Notes under the pieces: generated by a model
What the model saw: only the letters and a program-made list of their open reading frames with translations
The model's database searches: none
Told to the model about the DNA's origin: nothing
Made by a program: the position numbers and the translations under genes
NCBI RefSeq assembly: GCF_002204745.1
Contig: NZ_NIRR01000002.1
Location: 1 to 64,000, forward strand
Source: Hymenobacter amundsenii
Lineage (GTDB): Bacteria > Bacteroidota > Bacteroidia > Cytophagales > Hymenobacteraceae
Length of the DNA: 64,000 nucleotides
Direction: 5' to 3'
In this document: in pieces, positions 51,084 through 60,835 of the stretch
How positions within the stretch are numbered: the first letter of the stretch is position 1
Layout of the letters: every line of letters starts with the position of its first letter

Positions 51084-53465
51084 TTACGACCCGCAAGCCT
51101 CGCAGCCTTCCGGATCGTCCAGGGAGCAGGCCATATCTGAGGCGTTCTGGGCCATGGCGTTGAGCGGCTCCAGGGTCTCGGCGGCTTGCTTCTGCACCGT
51201 GAACTTGATGGCGTCGGCGGCAGCTTTGGTGCGCAGGTAGTACATGCCCGTTTTCAGGCCCTTCTTCCAGCTGTGGAAGTGCATGCTGGTGAGCTTGCCG
51301 AAGTTCACGTTCAGCACGTGCAGGTTCAGGCTCTGGCTCTGGCAGATGTACGCGCCCCGGTCGGCCGACATGTCGATGATGCGGCGCTGGGAAATCTCCC
51401 ACACCGTTTTGTAGAGGTCCTTGATGTTCTGCGGGATGCTGGCAATGTCCTGCACCGAACCGTTGGCGGCAATGATGGCCGTCTTCATCTGCTCGTTCCA
51501 GAGGCCGAGCTTGATGAGGTCCTTGAGCAGGTGCTTGTTCACCACCATGAACTCGCCGCTCAGCACCCGGCGCACATAAATGTTGCTCGTGTAAGGCTCA
51601 AACGACTCGTTGTTGCCCAGAATCTGGGCGGTGCTGGCCGTGGGCATGGGGGCCACCAGCAACGAGTTGCGGGCACCGAACTCCATCACCTCGGCGCGCA
51701 GCGCGTCCCAGTCCCAGCGGCCCGAGTCGGGCGTTACGCCCCAGAGGTCGAACTGGAACTTGCCCTCGCTCAGGGGCGAGCCGGGGAAGGTTTCGTAGTG
51801 GCCGTCGCGCTTGGCCAGGTCCTTGGAGGCCGTCATGGCCGCGAAGTACAGCGTCTCAAAAATGTCCTTGTTGAGGCCGCTAGCTTCGTCGCTCTCGAAG
51901 GGCATGCGCAGGGCGATGAACGTATCGGCCAGGCCCTGCACGCCCAGCCCGATGGGGCGGTGGCGGCGGTTGCTGCGCTCGGCCTCGGGCACTGGGTAGT
52001 AGTTGATGTCGATGACCTTGTTCAGGTTCAGCGTGGCGTGGTAGGTAACGTCGTAGAGCTTCTGGTGGTCGAAGAACAGGTTACCGGCCTCGTCGGGACG
52101 CACGTAGCGGGGCAAAGCCAGCGAGGCGAGGTTGCAGACCGCAATTTCGTTCTCGTCGGTGTACTCCATAATCTCGGTGCAGAGGTTGGAGCTCTTGATG
52201 GTGCCGAGGTTCTGCTGGTTGCTCTTGCCGTTGGCGGCGTCCTTGAACAGCATGTAGGGCGTGCCGGTCTCGGTCTGGCTTTCCAGAATGGCGAACCACA
52301 GCTCCTGGGCCTTGATGGTCTTGCGGCCCTTGCCTTCGCGCTCGTACTTCTGGTAGAGCTTCTCGAACTCGGCGCCGTGGCTGGTATCGAGGCCCGGGCA
52401 CTCGTGGGGGCACATCAGCGTCCAGTCGCCGTTGGCTTCCACCCGCTTCATGAACAAATCGGGCGTCCAGAGGGCGAAAAACAGGTCGCGGGCGCGCATC
52501 TCTTCCTTGCCGTGGTTCTTTTTCAGGTCCAGGAAGTCGAAGATGTCGGCGTGCCAGGGCTCCAGGTAAATGGCGAAAGCGCCCTTGCGCTTGCCGCCCC
52601 CCTGGTCTACGTAGCGGGCCGTGTCGTTGAACACCTTGAGCATGGGCACGAGGCCGTTGGAGGTGCCGTTGGTGCCTTTAATGTAGCTACCGGTGGCGCG
52701 CACGTTGTGCACGGCCAGCCCAATGCCGCCGGCGCTCTGCGAAATCAGGGCGCAGTTCTTCAGCGTGTCGTAAATGCCATCGATGGAGTCGTCCTTCATC
52801 GTAAGCAGGAAGCAGGAGCTAAGCTGGGGCTTAGGCGTGCCGGCATTGAACAGCGTAGGCGTGGCGTGCGTAAACCACCGCTCGCTCATCAGCTCGTAGG
52901 TTTCGATGGCGGCGGCAATGTCTTCCTTATGAATGCCCACGGCCACGCGCATAAGCATGTGCTGGGGCCGCTCGACCACCTTGCCGTCGAGGCGCAGCAG
53001 GTAGCTGCGCTCCAGGGTTTTGAAGCCGAAGTAGTCGTAGTTGTAGTCGCGGTCGTAAATAATGGCCGAATCGAGGGTAGCGGCGTGCTTGTGCACAATT
53101 TCCCACACGTCCTGGGCCACGAGGGAGGCGTTTTCGCCCGTCTTGGGGTCTTCGTAGGTGTGCAGCCGCTTCATGGTGCTGCTGAACGACTTGCTGGTCA
53201 CCTTGTGCAGGTTGCTCACGGCAATGCGGGCGGCCAGAATAGCGTAGTCGGGGTGCTTGGTGGTGAGCGAGGCGGCCGTTTCGGCGGCCAGGTTGTCGAG
53301 CTCGATGGTCGTTACGCCGTCGTAAATGCCATCAATCACCTTCTTGGCCACCTCAATCGGCGACACGAAGTTCATGTTGAGCCCGTAGCAAAGCTTCTCG
53401 ATGCGGGCCGTTACTTTATCGAACTTCACGGATTCGCGGCGGCCGTCGCGTTTGATTACCAACAT
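51084..53465 (-). CDS. nrdA: Ribonucleoside-diphosphate reductase subunit alpha (class I)
   Basis: A 793-residue catalytic subunit that reduces ribonucleotides to deoxyribonucleotides. An ATP-cone is at the N-terminus ([25 protein letters not shown]). Catalytic marks are [12 protein letters not shown] (first redox Cys), NLCTEIMEY (Asn-Cys-Glu thiyl site), [18 protein letters not shown], and the C-terminal shuttle pair in GCEACGS. Standard length. Its partner nrdB is encoded about 5 kb away on the same strand. A terminator and then the Pycsar genes follow. Confidence 0.96.
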   Translation of the reverse strand: MLVIKRDGRRESVKFDKVTARIEKLCYGLNMNFVSPIEVAKKVIDGIYDGVTTIELDNLAAETAASLTTKHPDYAILAARIAVSNLHKVTSKSFSSTMKRLHTYEDPKTGENASLVAQDVWEIVHKHAATLDSAIIYDRDYNYDYFGFKTLERSYLLRLDGKVVERPQHMLMRVAVGIHKEDIAAAIETYELMSERWFTHATPTLFNAGTPKPQLSSCFLLTMKDDSIDGIYDTLKNCALISQSAGGIGLAVHNVRATGSYIKGTNGTSNGLVPMLKVFNDTARYVDQGGGKRKGAFAIYLEPWHADIFDFLDLKKNHGKEEMRARDLFFALWTPDLFMKRVEANGDWTLMCPHECPGLDTSHGAEFEKLYQKYEREGKGRKTIKAQELWFAILESQTETGTPYMLFKDAANGKSNQQNLGTIKSSNLCTEIMEYTDENEIAVCNLASLALPRYVRPDEAGNLFFDHQKLYDVTYHATLNLNKVIDINYYPVPEAERSNRRHRPIGLGVQGLADTFIALRMPFESDEASGLNKDIFETLYFAAMTASKDLAKRDGHYETFPGSPLSEGKFQFDLWGVTPDSGRWDWDALRAEVMEFGARNSLLVAPMPTASTAQILGNNESFEPYTSNIYVRRVLSGEFMVVNKHLLKDLIKLGLWNEQMKTAIIAANGSVQDIASIPQNIKDLYKTVWEISQRRIIDMSADRGAYICQSQSLNLHVLNVNFGKLTSMHFHSWKKGLKTGMYYLRTKAAADAIKFTVQKQAAETLEPLNAMAQNASDMACSLDDPEGCEACGS

Positions 53466-53788
53466 AAGCGGTGCGGGTTGAGGTGATGAAGGGAGTAGAA
53501 AGGAGCCCCGGCTAACCGTTACAGGCAGTCAGCCGAGGCATAGAATCGGGTTGAGCCAGCCGGGCCAAGGCACCGGACGCAGGCATTGATACCGGAAGAT
53601 ATTTCTATCTGGCCTTTAGGACAAACCTTCTTTTCAGAAGTTTTCCACATAAGCCTAAAACGGTGCAGTTCAGGCACTTTTTCCGTATTCCAGTAGGGCT
53701 ATGTTAGGGGGGCGGCGCCGCAAAAAAGAGTTGGCGGATTGCGGCGGAAGTGGTATTGGCCAGGAACCAGTGCCTAATCTAACCAGCC

Positions 53789-53832
53789 AAAAAAAGCCCG
53801 GCCCGCCCGAAGCAGTTTCGGGCAGGCCGGGC
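53789..53832 (-). terminator. Terminator downstream of the CotH-like gene
   Basis: Stem GCCCGGCCCGCCCGAA (53796-53811) with its near complement (53817-53832), one G-U pair, followed on the minus strand by seven T. About 140 bases past the CotH-like stop codon. Confidence 0.8.
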
Positions 53833-53909
53833 TTTTGGGCCGGGCGTCAGTTGCTGGTGAAAGTCAGAGCCTCGGCCCCATTTTCAAGCCACCACTTACA
53901 TTATAGCAA

Positions 53910-53962
53910 ACTCAAGTTGCGGAGTAGGCGCTAGTTTCTAGCGCCTACTCCGCAACTTGAGT
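53910..53962. repeat. Perfect 25-base inverted repeat
   Basis: Arms 53910-53934 and 53938-53962 are perfectly complementary around a three-base loop (core GTTGCGGAGTAGGCGCTAG). It starts 12 bases past the CotH-like stop codon. Without a T run it is a poor terminator on its own. Confidence 0.85.
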
Positions 53963-53973
53963 CTTGAGCCTGG

Positions 53974-55683
53974 TTACTGAAGCATTACCCGGGCGGTGGT
54001 CACGTGCTGCTCGTCGCGCAGGGTGGCCACGTACAGGCCCTTGGGCAGGTGGCGCAAATCGAGCTGGTGCAGGGGGCCGCGCAGGGTGGTTTGCAGCACT
54101 ACCTGGCCGCGCAAGTCGCGCAGGCAGAAGTCGGTGGTGGCGGCGGTGCCGGCCTCCACGCGCAGTGCGTCGGTGGTGGGGTTGGGGTACAGGCGCACCG
54201 CCGGGTTGGCGGCCGGGCTGTTGGCCGTGAGTACGCTGCACGGGGCGCCGAAGGTGGCGTCGAGATAGCGCAGGCGGCTGCTGAGCCAAGAGGCGGTGTA
54301 AGCCAGCTGGTCGGGCACGGGATGGAAGTCGGACCAGGCCAGCTGCTCACGCTCGTACACGCTGTTCTGCATCAGATAGTTGTTGTTAGTGCGGAACTTG
54401 GTCAGAATGTGGTCTTCCGTCAGCACGTTCTGGCGCAATTCGGCCCAGCGGGTGCGTAGCGTGGCCCGGAAGCCCGTGGCTGAACAGTCCTGCCACAGCC
54501 GGTCGTAGAAGCCGTTGGTCAGCAGGTCATCCGTCGTGGTCGATACCTCTCCTTTCCAGTCAGTGCCGAATACCCCATCCAGGTCCCAGGGTACATAGAA
54601 GTACGGCTCGCCCTTCTTGTACTTGGCCACATAAAGGTTCTTGCCCGTGTTGTCGGTGGCCCGCACCAGGTTCAGAAACAGGTAGTAGTCCACGGCATTG
54701 CGCAACACGAACTTCTGCTGGTAGGTGCTGAAGAACTCCTGGTCGGAGCTGTTGCGCACGAAGTCCACGAAGTTGTAGAGGTTGGTCCAGTCGGTTTGCT
54801 CCTCGGGGTGCTTGTACTCGAAGCCGCCCCAGGTTTCGGAGGTATTATCGAAGTCGGGCAAGCCGCTGAACGTGGTGCCCGCGGCTCCTTCGCTGCCTTT
54901 GTACAGCTCGCCGGTAATGCCGTTGCTGTACTTTTTCAGCTTGAGCTGCTTGCGGTCAATCCGCTCGCCCAACGCATACACGCCCTGGTACTCCCCGTTC
55001 ACGAATAGCTCCGCGTATTCGAGGGCGATGCCGCTCTTGGCCTCGGGCTCCTGAAGGCGGTAGTAGGGCTGATGAATTTCCTGCCACAGCTCGTGGCTGA
55101 CCTTGTTGCGCACCCGCAGGGGCTCGTTGTACATGGCCTGCAGGTTGTACTTGTTGTCGTTGCGCATGCCCAGCAGGCGCACGTCGCGCGAGGCGGCTCC
55201 GGTGCTGTCCTGCCAGAAGCTCAGCTCGTACGACTTCTTGGGGTAACTCTGCGAGAAGCCGCCCCGGAACTCGATGCCCAGGGCCGACTCGGTTACCGTG
55301 CCGTTCGGCTCGGCCAGGCTAAGCCGGGCATATATGCTGGGCGTATCCTGAATGGGTTGGCTGGCGGTAATGCGAATGATCGGCAGCTCCGTGAAATACA
55401 CTGAGAAACGGATGCCGTCGCGCTCGGCCTGGTAAGCCAGCTCCGTGCTGATCTGGCCGATAGGCCGGCTGAGGGTGTACGTGCCGTCCAGGTTCAGGTA
55501 TTCGTTGCTGGCACCGTTGCCGTTAAGCTCGGCTGGCTTCTTATTGATGAGAATCAGGTGCTTCTGCTGATCAATATGATAGTACGTGGGGGCAATGGTC
55601 AGCGTATCGGCGGTGGCGGTGCTGGTTCGTAGCAGCAGCCCGCTCAACACCAGGCAACATAAAGCAGTAGTAGTTCGACGCAT
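53974..55683 (-). CDS. CotH kinase-like protein with T9SS sorting domain
   Basis: A 569-residue secreted protein. Order: signal peptide (MRRTTTALCCLVLSG), an N-terminal beta domain, the CotH-like kinase domain (EFRGGFSQSYPKKSYELSFW, LLGMRNDNKYNLQAMYNEPL, then PYFYVPWDLDGVFG with the Asp pair) and a type A T9SS C-terminal sorting domain (LYPNPTTDALRVEAG to LPKGLYVATLRDE). CotH proteins phosphorylate spore-coat proteins in Bacillus; in Bacteroidota the targets are unknown. It is presumably exported by the type IX system. The ATG at 55683 gives the signal peptide. Confidence 0.9.
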   Translation of the reverse strand: MRRTTTALCCLVLSGLLLRTSTATADTLTIAPTYYHIDQQKHLILINKKPAELNGNGASNEYLNLDGTYTLSRPIGQISTELAYQAERDGIRFSVYFTELPIIRITASQPIQDTPSIYARLSLAEPNGTVTESALGIEFRGGFSQSYPKKSYELSFWQDSTGAASRDVRLLGMRNDNKYNLQAMYNEPLRVRNKVSHELWQEIHQPYYRLQEPEAKSGIALEYAELFVNGEYQGVYALGERIDRKQLKLKKYSNGITGELYKGSEGAAGTTFSGLPDFDNTSETWGGFEYKHPEEQTDWTNLYNFVDFVRNSSDQEFFSTYQQKFVLRNAVDYYLFLNLVRATDNTGKNLYVAKYKKGEPYFYVPWDLDGVFGTDWKGEVSTTTDDLLTNGFYDRLWQDCSATGFRATLRTRWAELRQNVLTEDHILTKFRTNNNYLMQNSVYEREQLAWSDFHPVPDQLAYTASWLSSRLRYLDATFGAPCSVLTANSPAANPAVRLYPNPTTDALRVEAGTAATTDFCLRDLRGQVVLQTTLRGPLHQLDLRHLPKGLYVATLRDEQHVTTARVMLQ

Positions 55684-56142
55684 AGTGCGGGAGTAAGCAG
55701 TAAAAGTGACGTGGAATGGGGCACCCGCGGCCGAAGCCCCGGCGGCGGGCAAATGCACAAGTATCCGCCGAGCCGCCGCATGGGAGCCGGGCCGAACAGG
55801 AAAAATCAGGCGGGAAGCAGGGCGCGGCGAAGCCGGCAATTGCTGATAGGATAATAAAAAGAAATAGTCGTGAGCATAGACAAGATTAAAGAGGATAAGC
55901 GGAAAGAATAAGTAGCAACCAATAACTAAAACTTCGTCGTAAAGATGGTAGTTTTAGGATTCGTAATCAGCGGCTGGCAGGTAACAGTGCTTCGTTGAAG
56001 AGCTTATAGCTGATCTGCTTTGACGGCTTGCGTAACGCGCAAGCCAATAGATTCAGGGTGCGAAATAAGGGAAAAAGTAGTTCGGTTGGATATAGAGTGT
56101 AAATGTTCTTTATCTAATTTTATTATTCATTAGCAAAGTGCC
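55684..56142. other. Gene-free divergent upstream region
   Basis: Lies between the divergent CotH-like and metallophosphoesterase genes. No gene is visible. The half next to the phosphoesterase gene is AT-rich (TTTATCTAATTTTATTATTC) and should hold its promoter; I cannot assign an exact -7 box. Confidence 0.55.
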
Positions 56143-57270
56143 ATGTTTGCCTGTTTTTTTGCCGCCGTCTGGCCACGATTAAGCCTGCTGGCCGGGGTTC
56201 TGCTACTGGCCAGCCCCCTGGCGGCGCAACGCTTCGCCGCCATCGGCGACTACGGTTTTGCCGGCTCGGCCGAGCGCGACGTAGCCAACCTGGTAAAAAG
56301 TTGGGACCCGGACTTTATCCTCACGCTGGGCGACAACAACTACGACCTGGGCGACTCCATGACCATCGACCAGAACATCGGCCAGTACTACCACGCCTAC
56401 ATCCGCAACTACAAAGGCCGCTATGGGCCGCGCACGTCCACCGACCGGTTCTTCCCCTCGTTGGGCAACCACGACTACTACACCAACAACGGCGACGCCT
56501 ACCGCGACTATTTCACGTTGCCCGGCAACGGCCGCTACTACGAGTTCGTGCGCGGCGACGTCCACTTCTTCGCCCTCAACAGCGACCCGGCCGAGCCCGA
56601 CGGCATCACAGTTAATTCCAAGCAAGCCGAGTGGCTGCGCACTAAGCTAGCGGCCTCACGGGCCCGCTGGAAGGTGGTGTACCTGCACCACGCGCCCTAC
56701 TCCTCGGGCCTGCACGGCTCCGATAAAAAGCTGCAATGGCCCTTCCGCAAGTGGGGTGCCTCGGTGGTGCTGGCCGGCCACGACCACCACTACGAGCGGC
56801 TGCTGGTTGATGGGCTCCCGTACTTCGTGAACGGCCTCGGCGGCCGGAGCGTGCGTACCTATCGGCCCCAACTGCCCGAGAGCAAGGCCATCTTCAACGG
56901 CAACTACGGCGCCATGCGCTGCACGGCCACCCCCGACAGCCTCACGCTCCAGTTCTTCACCCGCACCCGCCAACTGGTCGATACCTACGTGCTGCGCCGG
57001 GAGGCCGGCCCCGTACCAATCCTTTACCCGGTCAGCCCCAATCCGCTGCAAGAGGAGGCCACAGTCGAGTTCTTCCTGCCGGCGGCGGCATCCGCGCAGC
57101 TGCGAGTAATAAACGGGCTTGGCCAGGAGGTAATCCGCCTCTACGATGGGCCCGCCGCCACCGGCTGGCACCGCCTGCAACTCACGCGCAACCAGCTGGC
57201 GGCGGGCTTGTACTTCCTGCAGCTGCGCACCGGCAGTTTCTCGCAAACAACTCGGGTAGTTATCCAGTAG
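56143..57270 (+). CDS. Secreted metallophosphoesterase with T9SS sorting domain
   Basis: A 375-residue secreted phosphatase of the calcineurin-like/purple acid phosphatase type. All metal motifs are visible: AIGDYG, LGDNNYD, SLGNHDYYT, LHHAPYS and AGHDHHYERLL. The signal peptide ends at SPLAAQ. The C-terminus is a type A T9SS sorting domain (LYPVSPNPLQEEATVEF to LAAGLYFLQLRTG). It probably releases phosphate from organic phosphates outside the cell. Divergent from the CotH-like gene. Confidence 0.92.
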   Translation: MFACFFAAVWPRLSLLAGVLLLASPLAAQRFAAIGDYGFAGSAERDVANLVKSWDPDFILTLGDNNYDLGDSMTIDQNIGQYYHAYIRNYKGRYGPRTSTDRFFPSLGNHDYYTNNGDAYRDYFTLPGNGRYYEFVRGDVHFFALNSDPAEPDGITVNSKQAEWLRTKLAASRARWKVVYLHHAPYSSGLHGSDKKLQWPFRKWGASVVLAGHDHHYERLLVDGLPYFVNGLGGRSVRTYRPQLPESKAIFNGNYGAMRCTATPDSLTLQFFTRTRQLVDTYVLRREAGPVPILYPVSPNPLQEEATVEFFLPAAASAQLRVINGLGQEVIRLYDGPAATGWHRLQLTRNQLAAGLYFLQLRTGSFSQTTRVVIQ

Positions 57271-57367
57271 CGCGAGCACGCGAGCAGCTGCACCATCGGA
57301 GCCACCTCTCTACCGTCACCACTGCCGTTCCGGTCTGGTACCCGGCACCCAGCAACAATAAGCCAGC

Positions 57368-57402
57368 AAAAAGCCCCGGTTCCAATGTTGCGGAATCGGG
57401 GC
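57368..57402 (-). terminator. Terminator of the DUF6624 gene
   Basis: 11-base arms GCCCCGGTTCC / GGAATCGGGGC with one G-U pair, followed on the minus strand by five T. Confidence 0.82.
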
Positions 57403-57437
57403 GCAGCGCGAAGGAGCCGACAATTTTACCCCAGGGG

Positions 57438-58367
57438 CTATTTGGCAGGCAGCTGGTAATCGAGGCCAAACCGTTTGGCATAGCTGGCCAGCGGCTCCAT
57501 GCCGATGGCTGCCCGCCGCTCGTCCACGTGGGCCTCGTCTTCGATGGGATGGAAGACCATCTTGTGGGTCTTGGCATCCTGGGTGAGCTGGCTGCCGTAG
57601 CGCTGGGGCTTACCCTGCCACATCAGTAACCGGTCCTGCATCAGGGCCAGGGCCGGTTTCGAAAGGTCACCGCGTTCCGCTGCCTGCTGGGCCATGGGAA
57701 AGTACTTTTCCAGCGTGGGCGGGTTGGAATGCTGCACCACCAAAAATACCGTTTCGGTGCCCATTTTGCCCACCTCGGCTTTGGTCGGCCAGCCGTGCGA
57801 ATCGAGCAGAGCCGTGATAGTGCCCAGGTTTATGGAATCGGTGGCGGCCATTTCCTTCCATAGGGCCCGCATCTGCGCCGACTCCGGGCCGTACTGCTTC
57901 TGGATGCCCTCAATCTGCTGCCGGCTGCCCTGGTCGGAGGCATAAATGGCGTCCAGTTGCTTTTTGAGGGGCTGGTTATAGCGGGCTTCCATGGCGGCCA
58001 CAGCGGCTTCCAACTTTGTCAGCATTGGCTGCCAGCGCTTGTCGGTGTGCAGGGCTGTTAGGTCGGTATCCTGCTTTACATGAGCAACGTTCTCCCAGCC
58101 CGCCACCGTAGCGCGGTCGAGGTACTGGAAGGCCTTGGTGGCGTTGCCAGCCAGTGCCCAGCTACAGGCCGCATTGTAAAAATCGGTGTTGGTCGGCTGG
58201 GCTTGGCGCTGCCCAAAAGCCTGGTCGTAGAGCTTGCCCGATTCCGAATAGCTTTTGGCCGCGTACGCATCCCCGGCCCGGGCCTTCAACGTGCTAAACC
58301 CGCTCTGGGCAACCACGGCTCCCCCACTCAGCAGTAGGCTTATCGCCAGCATAATTACCTTTTTCAT
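57438..58367 (-). CDS. DUF6624 domain secreted protein with TPR-like part
   Basis: A 309-residue exported protein. Signal peptide ends VVAQ. Residues about 25-110 are TPR-like helices (AGDAYAAKSYSESGKLYDQAF, FYNAACSWALAGNATKAFQYLDRA). The C-terminal half matches DUF6624: LLDSHGWPTKAEVG, VFLVVQHSNPPTLEKYFPM, LALMQDRLLMWQGKPQRYGSQL. Function unknown. Single gene with its own terminator. Confidence 0.85.
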   Translation of the reverse strand: MKKVIMLAISLLLSGGAVVAQSGFSTLKARAGDAYAAKSYSESGKLYDQAFGQRQAQPTNTDFYNAACSWALAGNATKAFQYLDRATVAGWENVAHVKQDTDLTALHTDKRWQPMLTKLEAAVAAMEARYNQPLKKQLDAIYASDQGSRQQIEGIQKQYGPESAQMRALWKEMAATDSINLGTITALLDSHGWPTKAEVGKMGTETVFLVVQHSNPPTLEKYFPMAQQAAERGDLSKPALALMQDRLLMWQGKPQRYGSQLTQDAKTHKMVFHPIEDEAHVDERRAAIGMEPLASYAKRFGLDYQLPAK

Positions 58368-58456
58368 ACCAATCCTTATTGCGCTAAAAGTTGATCATAA
58401 GCCGCCGCCCGGTCAGGGACTTCGGGCCAAAAGCAATGATACCGAATTCGCTTAAC

Positions 58457-58495
58457 GCACAACGTCCGGTCGTATGCGACCGGGACCCGTTGTGG
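58457..58495 (-). terminator. Hairpin downstream of nrdB
   Basis: Imperfect stem GCACAACG..GGTCG / CGACC..CGTTGTG between nrdB and the DUF6624 gene. No strong T run; a possible terminator of nrdB. Confidence 0.45.
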
Positions 58496-58517
58496 CGTTA
58501 ATGATTATTGCGGTAGG

Positions 58518-59480
58518 CTAAAATTCCTCGTCGAGCGAGAAGGCGTTTTCAGTTCGCTCGCTCATCACGCCGGCTTTCTGGTACTCGGCCACGCGCTTCT
58601 CGAAGAAGTTGGTTTTGCCCTGGAGCGAAATCATTTCCATGAAATCGAAGGGGTTGGTGGCGTTGTAGATGCGGCTGTAACCCAACGACTCCAGTAGGCG
58701 GTCGGCCACGAACTCAATGTACTGGTTCATGCTCTTGGCGTTCATCCCGATCAGGTTCACGGGCAGCGCGTCGGTTACGAACTCCTGCTCAATGCTCACC
58801 GCGTCGCGGATGATTTCCTGCACCCGGGCCTCGGGCAACTTGTTCTGGAGGTGGTCTTTGTAGAGCAGGCAGGCGAAGTCACAGTGCAGGCCTTCATCAC
58901 GCGAAATTAGCTCGTTGCTGAAGGTCAGGCCGGGCATCAGGCCCCGCTTCTTGAGCCAGAAAATAGAGCAGAACGAGCCCGAGAAGAAGATGCCTTCCAC
59001 GGCTGCAAACGCAATCAGGCGCTCGGTAAAATTCTCCGAGTTGATCCATTTGATGGCCCAGTCGCCCTTTTTCTTCACGCAGGGTACCGTTTCGAGGGCA
59101 TTGAAGAGGTAATCCTTCTGCTTGGGGTCTTTGATGTAGGTGTCAATCAGCAGCGAATAGGTCTCGGAGTGGATATTTTCCATCATCACCTGGAAACCGT
59201 AGAAGCACCGGGCCTCGGCCATTTGCACTTCCTGCATAAAATTGATGGCCAAGTTCTCATTCACGATGCCATCGGAGGCGGCAAAGAAGGCCAGCACGTG
59301 CGAGATGAAGTGCCGCTCACCGTCGTTGAGATTGTCCCAGTCCTTCTGGTCCTGGCTCAGGTCAATTTCCTCGGCCGTCCAAAATGAAGCTTCGGCCTTC
59401 TTGTAGAACTGCCACACGTCGTCGTGCTGAATGGGGAAAAGAACGAATCGGTTGGGGTTTTCGGTGAGTAGCGGTTCCAT
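58518..59480 (-). CDS. nrdB: Ribonucleoside-diphosphate reductase subunit beta (class I)
   Basis: A 320-residue radical-carrying subunit partnering NrdA. The start is the ATG giving [17 protein letters not shown]. Diiron and radical-site helices are visible in [56 protein letters not shown] and [21 protein letters not shown]. The C-terminus [10 protein letters not shown] is the tail that docks onto NrdA. It is separated from nrdA by about 5 kb. DnaA-box-like sites lie about 260-300 bases upstream. Confidence 0.95.
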   Translation of the reverse strand: MEPLLTENPNRFVLFPIQHDDVWQFYKKAEASFWTAEEIDLSQDQKDWDNLNDGERHFISHVLAFFAASDGIVNENLAINFMQEVQMAEARCFYGFQVMMENIHSETYSLLIDTYIKDPKQKDYLFNALETVPCVKKKGDWAIKWINSENFTERLIAFAAVEGIFFSGSFCSIFWLKKRGLMPGLTFSNELISRDEGLHCDFACLLYKDHLQNKLPEARVQEIIRDAVSIEQEFVTDALPVNLIGMNAKSMNQYIEFVADRLLESLGYSRIYNATNPFDFMEMISLQGKTNFFEKRVAEYQKAGVMSERTENAFSLDEEF

Positions 59481-59740
59481 AAAAGCAGGGCTAGAAGGCG
59501 AAAAACGAATAAAAAATGCCCTGGCATGGGCGGGCTGTTTTAACCCGGGGCCCACCGCAATGTTTGGCGGGCAGCTTGGCAGGGCAGAAGCCAAAGATAG
59601 CCCCTTCGGCCCGGACCGGCAGCCCGCGGCCCACATTTTTTCTGGGTTTGATGCTGCGTATATAGCTAAGCTGATGCTAATTGACGGGGAGGCGTATAAA
59701 AGCGGGCTTAAGCCGGAAGATAATTAAAAAGACAAAAAAG

Positions 59741-59780
59741 TTATCCACATTTGGGGTGTGGACAATTGCGGTTATCCACA
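59741..59780. promoter_or_regulatory. Cluster of DnaA boxes
   Basis: Two perfect TTATCCACA boxes (59741-59749 and 59772-59780) flank an inverted near-box TGTGGACAA (59757-59765), three sites in 40 bases beside an A-rich stretch. They could let DnaA control nrdB or rplU, titrate DnaA, or mark a replication origin. Confidence 0.7.
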
Positions 59781-59896
59781 AAAATGCTATTCGCGCACTC
59801 GCCGGCGCGTTCCTGCTTTAAGGGCTTCTGGAGACGCTCAGGGTAGGAGTGATGATGTTTAGTTAGTTAGAGTTTGGATATGTGAAAGCTTACGGG

Positions 59897-59904
59897 TACT
59901 TTTG
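59897..59904 (+). promoter_or_regulatory. -7 element of the rplU-rpmA operon
   Basis: TACTTTTG matches TAnnTTTG and ends 31 bases before the rplU ATG, giving a normal short leader. Confidence 0.6.
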
Positions 59905-59935
59905 CCTTCCAATTTTCAGAAACGCCAAGACGCCG

Positions 59936-60241
59936 ATGTACGCAATTGTCAACATAGCCGGGAAGCAGACCAAGGTCGAAGCCAATAAATTTGTATACGC
60001 CCACCGTTTGGCTGGCAACGTCGGCGACGAGGTGCAGCTGGGCAAGGCTCTGCTGACCGATGATAACGGGACGCTCACCATCGGTTCGCCGCTGCTGGAC
60101 GTGACCGTAACCGGTACCATCCTCGCTCATGTGAAGGGTGATAAGGTCCTCGTATTCAAGAAGAAGCGCCGCAAGGGCTACAAGAAGCTGAACGGCCACC
60201 GTCAGCAGTTCACCAAAGTAATGATCAACAGCATCGCCTAG
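59936..60241 (+). CDS. rplU: 50S ribosomal protein L21
   Basis: A 101-residue L21, a 23S rRNA-binding protein of the large subunit. MYAIVNIAGKQTKVEANKF, IGSPLLDVTVTGTILAHVKGDKVLVFKKKRRKGYKKLNGHRQQFT is the full family pattern (shown in parts). The ATG at 59936 begins the conserved N-terminus; a GTG further upstream is not used. rpmA follows after a 110-base gap with an inverted repeat. Confidence 0.96.
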   Translation: MYAIVNIAGKQTKVEANKFVYAHRLAGNVGDEVQLGKALLTDDNGTLTIGSPLLDVTVTGTILAHVKGDKVLVFKKKRRKGYKKLNGHRQQFTKVMINSIA

Positions 60242-60245
60242 TTTC

Positions 60246-60343
60246 TGAGCTGTTAGCTGATGGCTGTTAGCTGTTAGCTTTCCGTTCGACTGGCTTGCTC
60301 GTTTCACAAAAGCTAATAGCTAACAGCTATCAGCTAACAGCTT
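60246..60343. repeat. Inverted repeat between rplU and rpmA
   Basis: Arms of about 33 bases built of the word AGCTGTTAGC (60247-60280 and 60310-60343) are near-complementary. It lies inside the rplU-rpmA transcript, so it could lower or tune rpmA expression, or be a dispersed repeat. Confidence 0.65.
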
Positions 60344-60351
60344 AAAACAAA

Positions 60352-60657
60352 ATGGCACATAAGAAAGGCGTAGGTAGCTCCAACAACGGCCGCGAATCGG
60401 AATCCAAGCGCTTGGGCGTGAAGATCTTCGGTGGTCAGTCCATCATTTCCGGCAATATTATCGTGCGTCAGCGCGGTACCAAGCACCACCCCGGCCAGAA
60501 CGTGGGTATCGGCAAGGACCACACGCTGTTCGCTATGATCGACGGCACGGTGCAGTTCCGCAAGGGCCGCAAAGACCGTTCGTTCGTATCCGTATTGCCC
60601 GCTGCCGTTGAGGCTTCGGAGGTACATACTTCGGCCAACGCTTCGGCTGCCGAGTAG
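60352..60657 (+). CDS. rpmA: 50S ribosomal protein L27
   Basis: A 101-residue L27, which sits near the peptidyl-transferase centre. [42 protein letters not shown] and [21 protein letters not shown] are the family pattern. The N-terminus starts directly with AHKKG, without the cleaved extension found in Firmicutes. A slightly long Ala/Ser/Glu tail ends it. Second gene of the rplU-rpmA operon. Confidence 0.96.
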   Translation: MAHKKGVGSSNNGRESESKRLGVKIFGGQSIISGNIIVRQRGTKHHPGQNVGIGKDHTLFAMIDGTVQFRKGRKDRSFVSVLPAAVEASEVHTSANASAAE

Positions 60658-60705
60658 TTCACCGCATACCAACTGAGCTCCGGTAACTAATCGGAATTTT
60701 GAGCA

Positions 60706-60735
60706 AAAGGGACTGTCCGCAAGGGCTGTCCCTTT
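60706..60735 (+). terminator. Terminator after rpmA
   Basis: 8-bp stem AAAGGGAC / GTCCCTTT with a 14-base loop, ending in T residues, 50 bases past the rpmA stop codon. Confidence 0.7.
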
Positions 60736-60835
60736 CTGCGTTGAGTTTTAGGCTGGACTAGCTGCTAACTCCCGATTTAGGGTTACCAAGGACTTGCAGC
60801 CGGGAGTTGGGTCAGCGACAAGCTATTAACTATCC

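Larger units (their letters stand above)
53466..53973. other. Gene-free stretch between nrdA and the CotH-like gene
   Basis: No gene is supported; a small frame at 53701-53934 runs through two hairpins and is rejected. The stretch holds the nrdA upstream region, with a DnaA-box-like TTTTCCACA at 53641-53649, and the two hairpins downstream of the CotH-like gene. Confidence 0.6.
59481..59935. other. Gene-free divergent region between nrdB and rplU
   Basis: No gene is supported. Next to an A-rich stretch (about 59721-59740) it carries three DnaA-box-like sites, and toward the right the rplU promoter. An open frame antisense to the nrdB start is rejected. Confidence 0.6.

Noticed and set aside
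51186..53486. 766-residue open frame antisense to nrdA
   Set aside because: It lies entirely opposite a perfect nrdA. The Gly/Val/His-rich sequence is what antisense of a GC-rich gene gives; no domain is recognisable.
53466..53660. NrdR boxes upstream of nrdA
   Set aside because: I looked for paired ACAnnATATnnTGT-like boxes and found none; only a weak DnaA-like box is present.
53701..53934. 77-residue frame between nrdA and the CotH-like gene
   Set aside because: It runs through a terminator and into a perfect inverted repeat, and has no signal or domain.
59431..59727. 98-residue frame across the nrdB start region
   Set aside because: It overlaps the conserved N-terminus of nrdB in antisense and lacks any domain.
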